Positions 1 to 6,098 of a stretch of 10,043 nt of DNA are shown in pieces. The notes under the pieces were generated by a model that saw nothing but the letters and a program-made list of their open reading frames with translations, was not told the origin of the DNA and ran no database searches. The position numbers were made by a program, and so were the translations under genes. The first letter of the stretch is position 1. Every line of letters begins with the position of its first letter. This DNA comes from Bacteroidota bacterium (GTDB lineage: Bacteria > Bacteroidota > Bacteroidia > Chitinophagales > Chitinophagaceae): NCBI GenBank assembly GCA_030831005.1, contig JAURLW010000024.1, forward strand, positions 1 through 10,043, in the 5' to 3' direction.

Positions 1-1626
1 AGGATAGCTGATAGATTTAACAGCGTTTTCAGCTACATTAGTAATGCCCACATTATAAGGCGATGACAAGCGCGCCATAAAGTTTCCGTAACCTCTTTTA
101 GCATTTCCAAATATACCAATGACCCATGCGTTACCGGGAAAATTCCAATCAATTTGCGATCCGGTATAATCACCCCAGCGTTGTTGTTTAGCTGTTAATA
201 CCACAATATTGCTATCCCCTTTTTTAATGTTTGTCCAATCAGAGTATTGCCCTGCTTTTGAAATTAAAGCATGCATACCACCAAAAGTTCTTGGCCCTGT
301 ATAATTACAATTGATCAATGAAACGATACTGCCATTATTCATGCCAAAATAAGAGATGTTAGGATAAGCCATATCTAAACTGTCAATTGATAATAATTGA
401 GCTTGAACACTTGGGTTGCTGCTTACTTGCTGTATGGTACCATGATAGATGCTCGCTGCACCATTGCTTGGGTTGATGGAGGTGTTGACAAATTGAATTT
501 CATCACCTTCTTTAAAAGCGCCTAACACCCGTGCATCATTAGTAGCTAAGGTATAAGATGTATCTTTTTGTCGACCGTCTGCAGCAACGCCGTAGGACAA
601 ATTGCTTTTAAGTGGATTGATTTGAATGCTTGCATTCGCACTATTCAAGGTGTCTGTTAAGCGAATTAAAAATACCGTATCGTTTTGAGGAGCAAAATTT
701 CTATTGGATAAAAAGTAGGGTGTTGCTGCACTAATGCTACTGCCGTTTTTAACAGGGTGAAGATTTCTAATGGGTTTGCCGTCATAATAAATGCTATCCC
801 ATATTTTATAATTTAAACTCAAGCCTGCATAACCATCTGCTTTTTTAATTTGATAAATCACAGAATTTCTAAAACCAGCTTGCCAAGAGGTATTGAAACC
901 TAATTTATTGCCGGTAAAATAAAATTCATTTTTTGAAATGGTGATTGCTGGGTAGTCAAACCAAGTTGTATCGCCTTTATAATTACCATAAAACTTATAA
1001 AAGTTCCAATTGCCTTTAGGATCATTACTTTGAGAAAAACCTATAACAATATAATTGGCAGCATTAACGCCGTTAAGCATGATACATATAAACTTATCTT
1101 CTTCAGGATCATAAATTATTTTGGGGTCATAGCGATAATCATTCATGATATTGTTTAAGCCAACGGGCAAGGACATTGTTTTTAGTCCGGTTCTTTTTGT
1201 CATTATTCCCGTATTGCCATCAAGTACAGAAATAAAACTATTCATTACAGATACGCAGGTATTATTTTTAGAAACAGCCAAATAATTATCAGGAGGAGTG
1301 CCTGAGTTTGAATCAGCCACAAAACTCCCGGAAACCATTGGTGCTGCTAAAGGGGCAGTAGTTTTTAAATTTTTATGTGGACTGGATTTATAAGGGTATT
1401 TTCTTTTTTGTGCTTCTTTTATGCGCATTAATGCTTCATACTCTTCATTTTCATCTGGTTCATGAATTTCTAAACTCCTTACTTGTGCCAAAAAAGTGTC
1501 GGTACAATTTTGTAATTGTACGGTACCTGCTAAAGGGCATTGTAAAGAAGTAGTTTTATAATGCATTTGTGCTTGAAGAGATAAGCTGCAGCAGAATAAT
1601 AGTAAGCTAAGAATGGCTTGTTTCAT
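1..1626 (-). CDS. Secreted beta-propeller-like protein with T9SS type A sorting domain (partial, C-terminus outside window)
   Basis: The frame is open from an ATG at 1626 to the window edge (542 codons, no stop), so the C-terminus is missing. Residues 1-19 form a signal peptide (Lys2, then a hydrophobic run LSLLLFCC, cleavage expected after LQA), leaving Gln at +1, as is common for exported Bacteroidota proteins. The mature protein has few Cys near its start (C30, C41). A short acidic and basic, helix-like stretch covers about residues 55-80. The body is rich in Asn, Ser, Tyr and Gly, with recurring propeller-like phrases: PPDNYLAV (111-118), DPKIIYDPEEDKF (167-179), FDYPAI (223-228) and RWGDYTG (483-489). 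At 525-542 the sequence NVGITNVAENAVKSISYP matches the beginning of a T9SS type A C-terminal sorting domain, which usually runs 60-80 residues more. I infer export through Sec, then T9SS to the surface or medium. No catalytic motif was recognised and the substrate is unknown. It follows atpG on the same strand but is separated from it by a terminator, so it is probably transcribed on its own. Confidence 0.85.
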   Translation of the reverse strand, partial: MKQAILSLLLFCCSLSLQAQMHYKTTSLQCPLAGTVQLQNCTDTFLAQVRSLEIHEPDENEEYEALMRIKEAQKRKYPYKSSPHKNLKTTAPLAAPMVSGSFVADSNSGTPPDNYLAVSKNNTCVSVMNSFISVLDGNTGIMTKRTGLKTMSLPVGLNNIMNDYRYDPKIIYDPEEDKFICIMLNGVNAANYIVIGFSQSNDPKGNWNFYKFYGNYKGDTTWFDYPAITISKNEFYFTGNKLGFNTSWQAGFRNSVIYQIKKADGYAGLSLNYKIWDSIYYDGKPIRNLHPVKNGSSISAATPYFLSNRNFAPQNDTVFLIRLTDTLNSANASIQINPLKSNLSYGVAADGRQKDTSYTLATNDARVLGAFKEGDEIQFVNTSINPSNGAASIYHGTIQQVSSNPSVQAQLLSIDSLDMAYPNISYFGMNNGSIVSLINCNYTGPRTFGGMHALISKAGQYSDWTNIKKGDSNIVVLTAKQQRWGDYTGSQIDWNFPGNAWVIGIFGNAKRGYGNFMARLSSPYNVGITNVAENAVKSISYP

Positions 1627-1701
1627 AGATTGGTTATTTCAAAGAATAAATTTAGTCAATATCTTATATTGATGTATGTAAATCCTTTGATTTTTGAAAT
1701 A

Positions 1702-1726
1702 AAAAAGCCCCTGAATGGGGCTTTTT
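1702..1726 (-). terminator. Intrinsic terminator downstream of atpG
   Basis: A perfect 10-bp inverted repeat (aaaaagcccc at 1702-1711 and ggggcttttt at 1717-1726) encloses a 5-base loop. The GC core is flanked by A and T runs, so it has a U-tract in either direction. It lies 29 bp past the atpG stop codon and upstream of the next minus-strand gene, so its natural role is to end the atpG transcript. Confidence 0.85.
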
Positions 1727-1754
1727 AGGTATTTTAAATGATGTGATTTAGCAA

Positions 1755-2639
1755 TTATGCACCTTGAAGGGCTGCTGCACCACTTACAATCTCGGTAAGC
1801 TCTGTAGTGATGGCTGCTTGACGAGCACGGTTATAGCTGATTTTTAATCCGCGTAATAACTCGTTGGCATTTTCACTCGCTTTATCCATAGCGGTCATAC
1901 GAGCACCATGCTCAGAAGCATGTGCATCTAATACGGCTTTGAAAACTTGTGTATTTAATATTTTCGGCATCAATTCAGTAACTAATACTTCTTCAGATGG
2001 TTCGAAGATAAAGTCAGATTTAGCAGCAGTGTTGCTATTGCTTACTTTAGGAATAGGTAAATAAGGCTCGCAAATAAATTCTTGCGTAGCGGCATTTTTA
2101 AATTGACTGTATACAATTTCAATTTTATCGTAAGTGCCTTTTATAAATTCTTCTTGTGCATAGTTAGCAGCAGCGCGTACATTTTCAAAACTTAGTTTAG
2201 AAAATAAATCCCAAAAACGATCTACCACAGGAAAGCCTAAACGAGTAAAGTTTTCGTAAGATTTTTTACCAATAGGTAAAATGCTCACTTGGCCTTTTGC
2301 ATGTTGAGCAGCATAGGCTTCTTTTACACGTTGGCGAGCCAATTTTACAACGTTTGCGTTATAAGCACCACACAAACCTCTATCAGAAGTTATGGCAATT
2401 AATAATACTTTTTCTACTGGGCGCTCTGTAGCTAATTTTAATTCTGAATCAGAAGAAGAATTACTAACGATATTGCTTAGCATTTCTTGTAATTTCTGAG
2501 CATAAGGGCGCATTTGAGTTACCGCATCTTGCGCTTTACGAAGCTTAGCCGCACTCACCATTTTCATAGCTTTCGTAATTTGCTGCGTAGAGCTAACCGA
2601 TTGGATTCTTAAACGAACTTCTTTTAATTGACCCGACAT
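1755..2639 (-). CDS. atpG: F1Fo ATP synthase subunit gamma
   Basis: This is the central rotor stalk of the F1 sector of ATP synthase, which couples proton (or sodium) flow through Fo to catalysis in the alpha3beta3 ring on the cytoplasmic face of the membrane. It has 294 residues, normal for bacterial gamma. The N-terminal helix carries the family signature RIQSVSSTQQITKAMKMVSA (about 11-30). The central Rossmann-like part has TSDRGLCGAYN (84-94). The C-terminal helix carries KASENANELL followed by SYNRARQAAITTELTEIVSG (268-287). The start at 2639 is chosen because homologues begin close to LKEVRLRI. The frame stays open 44 codons further upstream, but that extension is not gamma-like and overlaps a promoter-like site. 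No Shine-Dalgarno is visible. The gene stands alone, divergent from pyk, with no atpA, atpH or atpD in the window, although gamma usually follows atpA. It ends in its own terminator. Confidence 0.97.
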   Translation of the reverse strand: MSGQLKEVRLRIQSVSSTQQITKAMKMVSAAKLRKAQDAVTQMRPYAQKLQEMLSNIVSNSSSDSELKLATERPVEKVLLIAITSDRGLCGAYNANVVKLARQRVKEAYAAQHAKGQVSILPIGKKSYENFTRLGFPVVDRFWDLFSKLSFENVRAAANYAQEEFIKGTYDKIEIVYSQFKNAATQEFICEPYLPIPKVSNSNTAAKSDFIFEPSEEVLVTELMPKILNTQVFKAVLDAHASEHGARMTAMDKASENANELLRGLKISYNRARQAAITTELTEIVSGAAALQGA

Positions 2640-2667
2640 AGTTGGAAAATTGTCATTTTTTCGAGCG

Positions 2668-2700
2668 CAAAAATACAAGTTTATAATAACAATAACAAAA
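2668..2700 (-). promoter_or_regulatory. Candidate Bacteroidota-type promoter for atpG
   Basis: Read on the minus strand, TATTTTTG (2675-2668) matches the Bacteroidota -7 consensus TAnnTTTG exactly. A TTTTG (2700-2696) lies 20 bases upstream, close to the expected -33 spacing. Transcription would begin about 20-25 bases before the atpG ATG. The call rests on consensus only, in an AT-rich region where chance matches occur. Confidence 0.5.
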
Positions 2701-2729
2701 AAGTAATTCGATAAAAACTCAAAAAACCG

Positions 2730-2737
2730 TATTTTTG
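2730..2737 (+). promoter_or_regulatory. Candidate -7 element for pyk
   Basis: TATTTTTG on the plus strand matches TAnnTTTG and is identical to the -7 candidate of the divergent atpG. The -33 position has only a weak match (ttcg at 2707-2710, 19 bases upstream). A start about 7 bases downstream would give a pyk leader of roughly 55-60 bases. The element lies partly within an inverted repeat (ctcaaaaa 2718-2725, tttttgag 2732-2739). Confidence 0.4.
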
Positions 2738-2745
2738 AGCATATC

Positions 2746-2771
2746 TTGATAAATATCAGTTGTTTTATCAA
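2746..2771 (+). repeat. Inverted repeat in the pyk leader
   Basis: The arms ttgataaa (2746-2753) and tttatcaa (2764-2771) are perfect 8-bp complements around a 10-base spacer. They sit between the candidate pyk -7 element and the pyk start at 2802. The repeat could be a weak, AT-rich RNA hairpin in the leader or a binding site for a dimeric regulator. The base composition makes chance occurrence possible. Confidence 0.35.
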
Positions 2772-2801
2772 TAATTCTTATAAAATTCAATATCATACCC
2801 T

Positions 2802-4223
2802 ATGTTACACAAAACAAAAATCATTGCTACTGTTGGACCTGCATGTAATACTTTCGAAAAATTATTGGCTTTAGTGCAGGAAGGTGTCAATGTTTTTAGA
2901 CTTAACTTTTCTCATGGTACTCATGAGCAGCACAAAGTAGTAATTGACCATATTAAAAAAATTAATGAAGGTTTTCCATTCAATATTGCCATCTTGGCCG
3001 ATTTACAAGGACCTAAATTGCGCGTTGGTGAAATAGAAAATAATGCTTTACCCTTAAAAGTGGGCGATTCGTTTTACCTAACTAATGAAAAATGTGTAGG
3101 TACCAAAGAGCAAGTTTACATTTCTTATCCTGGCTTTTATAAAGATGTGCGCATTGGTGAAAAAATATTAATTGACGATGGTAAAATTGAAGTACGTGTT
3201 GAAGAAATTACGGGTGATAATCGAGTGAAAGTGATAGCGCTTACGGAAGGCGTATTATCTTCTAAAAAGGGAATTAATTTACCCGATACAAAAATTTCAT
3301 TACCATCGCTAACAGAAAAAGATTTAGCAGATGTAGATTTTATTATTACTCAAGAAATAGACTGGGTGGCGCTTTCCTTCGTTCGTAGACCAGAAGATAT
3401 TCATGAGTTGCGAGTTAAATTAAAAGAGAAAGGAAGCAGTGCAAAAATTATTGCTAAGATTGAAAAGCCTGAAGCACTTGTGCATTTAAGAGAAATTATT
3501 TTAGCTTCAGATGCGGTAATGGTTGCACGCGGCGATTTGGGCGTGGAATTACCTTTAGAGCAAATTCCTATGATTCAAAAAACAATCGTAAGAAAATGTA
3601 TTCATAGAGCTAAGCCGGTAATTATTGCTACACAAATGATGGAAAGTATGATAGATCGTACGCGACCAAATAGAAGTGAAATCACCGATGTAGCTAATGC
3701 CGTTTTAGAAGGTGCTGATGCGGTGATGTTGAGTGGAGAAACTGCTATGGGACAATATCCAGAGTTAGTGATTAAAACTATGGTGGATATAATCAGAGAA
3801 GTAGAAAAAGAAGAAATGGTATACAATAGAAACTTAACACCACAACCTCATTCACCTTCTTTCTTAAGTGATGCTTTGTGTTATAATGCATGTAATATTT
3901 CGCAAGAAGTTAAAGCAAATGCTTTAATAGGAATGACGCAATCGGGTTATACTGGTTTTATGTTATCAAGTTATCGCCCGCAATCACCATTGTTTATTTT
4001 CACCAAAACACAATCTTTAATTAATCAATTGAGCTTGAGTTGGGGTGTACAAGCCTTTTACTATGATAAAGAAGAGAGCTTGGATACGATGTTTAATGAC
4101 CAAGTAGAAATTCTTAAAGAAAAACAATTACTTACTTTTGATGATATAGTGGTGCATACGGGTAGTACACCAATACAAGAGCATTTGCCAACCAATATGC
4201 TTAAAATATTTAGAGTAAAATAA
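2802..4223 (+). CDS. pyk: Pyruvate kinase
   Basis: Cytoplasmic enzyme of lower glycolysis that transfers phosphate from phosphoenolpyruvate to ADP, giving pyruvate and ATP. It has 473 residues, the usual length for a bacterial pyruvate kinase. The TIM-barrel A domain is split by a B (lid) domain at about residues 68-165. Visible active-site parts are R33, N35 and S37 in RLNFSHG; K219 and E221 in KIEKPEA (metal and phosphoryl transfer); D245 in ARGDLGVELP; and T277 in ATQMMESM. The nucleotide-side signature RTRPNRSEITDVANAVLEGADAVMLSGETA starts near 286. The C domain (about 345-473) is complete, without the extra PEP-utiliser-like domain found in some Bacillus enzymes. The ATG at 2802 gives the typical N-terminus KTKIIATVGPA with no Shine-Dalgarno. 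It is transcribed alone, divergent from atpG and convergent with panC. Confidence 0.98.
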   Translation: MLHKTKIIATVGPACNTFEKLLALVQEGVNVFRLNFSHGTHEQHKVVIDHIKKINEGFPFNIAILADLQGPKLRVGEIENNALPLKVGDSFYLTNEKCVGTKEQVYISYPGFYKDVRIGEKILIDDGKIEVRVEEITGDNRVKVIALTEGVLSSKKGINLPDTKISLPSLTEKDLADVDFIITQEIDWVALSFVRRPEDIHELRVKLKEKGSSAKIIAKIEKPEALVHLREIILASDAVMVARGDLGVELPLEQIPMIQKTIVRKCIHRAKPVIIATQMMESMIDRTRPNRSEITDVANAVLEGADAVMLSGETAMGQYPELVIKTMVDIIREVEKEEMVYNRNLTPQPHSPSFLSDALCYNACNISQEVKANALIGMTQSGYTGFMLSSYRPQSPLFIFTKTQSLINQLSLSWGVQAFYYDKEESLDTMFNDQVEILKEKQLLTFDDIVVHTGSTPIQEHLPTNMLKIFRVK

Positions 4224-4229
4224 AGAAAT

Positions 4230-4258
4230 AAAAAAGCCCTGAAACTCAGGGCTTTTTT
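4230..4258. terminator. Bidirectional terminator between pyk and panC
   Basis: A 13-bp perfect stem (4230-4242 with 4246-4258) closes on a 3-base loop. The core is gccctga/tcagggc, flanked by six A on one side and seven T on the other. It fills the 40-bp gap between the convergent stops of pyk (4223) and panC (4264), so it can end transcripts from both strands. Confidence 0.9.
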
Positions 4259-4263
4259 TATTT

Positions 4264-5115
4264 TTAAATCAATAAATTGTCAATAAGTCGCACAGCACCA
4301 ACGCGAGCGGCAATCAATACAATCATATCTTTTTGATGGTCAAAATCTGCAAGGGGCTTTAAGGTCTCCGCATCTGCTAATGCTATATATTCTATCTTGC
4401 AATGATTTTGTCGAAGTAGTGCTTCGCAATGTTGTTGGGCTAAAACAAAGGTAGTAGTTGTTTTAGCAGCATTGATAAATTGCAAGGATTGATACAGGGC
4501 TAGTGCTTGTTGTTGCTCCGTTTCGTTTAAACGAAGATTGCGTGAGCTTAAGGCTAGGCCTTGTTTGTTTCTTATGGTGGGCACTATGATTACACTCGTT
4601 TTCTGCTCCCAATGCATTTGTTTGATGAGCGCTTTAATGACCAAGCATTGTTGAGCGTCTTTCTGACCTAAAAATAACAATTGGGGTTGCACAAGTTCTA
4701 ATAAACGGGCTACAACTTTGCCAACGCCTTCGAAATGCCCCGGTCTTTGAGCGCCTTCAAAAATGGTTTCTAGATATCCAAAGGCATATGTTTTTACTGC
4801 ATCAAATCCATTTGGGTAAATTTCTTGCACATCGGGTATAAATAAAATATCGCATTGGGCATCCAATAAAGTTTTGGTATCGGCAGTAAGCGTATTGGGA
4901 TATTTTTTAAAATCTTCAGGATCGTTAAATTGAGTTGGATTCACAAAAATGCTACATACCGTAAGGCATTCTTGCTTTTTAGCGGCTTCAATTAAAGACA
5001 AATGGCCTTCGTGAAGGGCTCCCATAGTTGGAATAAAGCCTAATTTGAGCTGCTGTTCATTTCGCTTGTTAGTTATAAAGTCCTGTAAATCAGCTGCTTT
5101 TTTAAAAATTACCAT
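4264..5115 (-). CDS. panC: Pantothenate synthetase (pantoate--beta-alanine ligase)
   Basis: Cytoplasmic enzyme that joins pantoate and beta-alanine using ATP, through a pantoyl-adenylate, to make pantothenate for coenzyme A. It has 283 residues, a normal length. Motifs in order: the HIGH-like nucleotide site in PTMGALHEGHLSLI (H35, H38), SIFVNPTQFNDPEDF (55-69; Q62 for pantoate), GHFEGVGKVVARLL (126-139), FLGQKDAQQ (148-156; K152, D153) and the KMSKS-like loop LALSSRN (187-193). The usual Met of that loop (AMSSRN) is Leu here, a mild change that should not abolish activity. The start at 5115 gives MVIFKKAADLQ and places the catalytic motif at the usual distance. No panB or panD lies in the window, so it is probably monocistronic. 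It is divergent from the glycogen-synthase-like gene. Confidence 0.97.
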   Translation of the reverse strand: MVIFKKAADLQDFITNKRNEQQLKLGFIPTMGALHEGHLSLIEAAKKQECLTVCSIFVNPTQFNDPEDFKKYPNTLTADTKTLLDAQCDILFIPDVQEIYPNGFDAVKTYAFGYLETIFEGAQRPGHFEGVGKVVARLLELVQPQLLFLGQKDAQQCLVIKALIKQMHWEQKTSVIIVPTIRNKQGLALSSRNLRLNETEQQQALALYQSLQFINAAKTTTTFVLAQQHCEALLRQNHCKIEYIALADAETLKPLADFDHQKDMIVLIAARVGAVRLIDNLLI

Positions 5116-5167
5116 ATATACTTGCTAAGTAATGCCACAAATTAACGCATTGAAATCAATTATTTCG

Positions 5168-5175
5168 TAAATTTG
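5168..5175 (+). promoter_or_regulatory. Candidate -7 element for the GT5-like/DUF4270/glmS cluster
   Basis: TAAATTTG matches the Bacteroidota -7 consensus TAnnTTTG exactly. The nearest upstream TTG (5150-5152) is only 15 bases away, shorter than the usual 17-20, so the -33 box is doubtful. A start near 5182 would leave a leader of about 55 bases containing the inverted repeat at 5189-5207. On the minus strand only an imperfect TTAATTTG-like site was seen for panC. Confidence 0.45.
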
Positions 5176-5188
5176 CAACCTATTTCTA

Positions 5189-5207
5189 TTACATGTGATC
5201 CATGTAA
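5189..5207. repeat. Perfect inverted repeat in the panC / GT5-like intergenic region
   Basis: The arms ttacatg (5189-5195) and catgtaa (5201-5207) are perfect 7-bp complements around a 5-base spacer (tgatc). The form fits an operator for a dimeric helix-turn-helix regulator. It also fits a short hairpin with a 5-base loop in the leader of the downstream gene. It lies 14-21 bases downstream of the candidate -7 element and 30 bases before the ATG at 5238. Confidence 0.45.
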
Positions 5208-5237
5208 GTAAAATTTTTACCATATAATTCGATTCAA

Positions 5238-6062
5238 ATGTCTTTAGACAAAAAAAGAGTGCTTATCGTAGCGAATGAATTATCACCTTATTTAGAGCTT
5301 ACCGACTTTGCTCATATTCTTAACAAGTTAGCCATAAAAACATTTGATGCAGGTATTGAAATACGTGTTATCATGCCTCGTTTTGGTACCATTAACGAAC
5401 GTAGACATAAATTACATGAGGTAGTTCGCTTGTCGGGTATCAATGTTATTATCGATAAAGACGATTATCCATTAATTATAAAAGTAGCTTCTTTGCCTAA
5501 TGCTCGTTTGCAGGTTTACTTTATGGATAATGAAGATTATTTCAAACGTAAATTTGAATTTAGAGACGATAAGGAGAATTTCTATGACGACAATGCAGAG
5601 CGTATGATTTTCTTTGCAAAAAGCGCCTTAGAAACGGTTAAGAAATTTGGATGGCCTCCGCATGTTATTCATTGTCATGGATGGATGACATCTTTAATTC
5701 CATTATATCTAAAAACAGCCTATAAAAAAGACCCTGTATTTGGATATACCAAATCTATTTTCACCGTACAAAATAATCAATTTGAGGAGTCATTAAATGC
5801 TACGTTCAACAAAAAGGCATTGGTGAATACCGATATGAAAGATAAAGATTTTGAATTGTATGCGCCAGGCACAAATGAAGCCTTGACTTTAGGTGCTATG
5901 AAATATGCAGATGTATTAGTAGCCGGACAAGCAGATTTAAATCCAACCTTAAAGTCTGAATTAAAGCCTAGTCGTTACAAGAAAATTATTCAGCACGATG
6001 AAAATTGGACAAACGACGTTACTGATTTGTTAGAATTGTACAAAACCTTAACAGAGTCTTAA
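5238..6062 (+). CDS. Half-length glycogen/starch synthase-like protein (GT5 N-terminal domain only)
   Basis: The 274 residues align only with the N-terminal Rossmann domain of GT5 glycogen/starch synthases, which normally run about 470-490 residues. Family features present: the first strand VLIVANELSPYLE (8-20), VIMPRFG (44-50), FYDDNAERMIFFAKSALE (115-132), GWPPHVIHCHGWMTSLIPLYL (138-158) and TLGAMKYADVLVAG (217-230). The second Rossmann domain of the GT-B fold, with its acceptor and ADP-sugar-binding residues, is absent. The KxGGL ADP-glucose motif expected at about residue 20 is replaced by ELTDFAH, and the TxHN motif reads TVQN (176-179). The coding frame is clean and its stop is followed by a normal gene, so it is not a recent frameshift. 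Automatic annotation would say glycogen synthase; I think catalysis as such is unlikely and a binding, regulatory or partner-dependent role more plausible. It probably heads an operon with the DUF4270 gene 36 bp downstream and glmS. Confidence 0.8.
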   Translation: MSLDKKRVLIVANELSPYLELTDFAHILNKLAIKTFDAGIEIRVIMPRFGTINERRHKLHEVVRLSGINVIIDKDDYPLIIKVASLPNARLQVYFMDNEDYFKRKFEFRDDKENFYDDNAERMIFFAKSALETVKKFGWPPHVIHCHGWMTSLIPLYLKTAYKKDPVFGYTKSIFTVQNNQFEESLNATFNKKALVNTDMKDKDFELYAPGTNEALTLGAMKYADVLVAGQADLNPTLKSELKPSRYKKIIQHDENWTNDVTDLLELYKTLTES

Positions 6063-6098
6063 AGTTACTTTTACCATCTTCGTATAAAATTATTTCCA

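Noticed and set aside
1627..1701. Promoter for the T9SS protein gene
   Set aside because: Only an imperfect TA-N3-TTTG-like site was seen near the start, without a properly spaced -33 box, so it was not called.
1864..2064. 66-codon plus-strand open frame inside atpG
   Set aside because: It is antisense to a strongly conserved gene with no family signature; a shadow frame.
2640..2771. 44-codon upstream extension of the atpG frame
   Set aside because: It is not similar to gamma subunits, it contains a promoter-like site, and the internal ATG at 2639 gives the standard family N-terminus and length.
3602..3826. 74-codon minus-strand open frame inside pyk
   Set aside because: It is antisense to the most conserved part of pyruvate kinase; no independent support.
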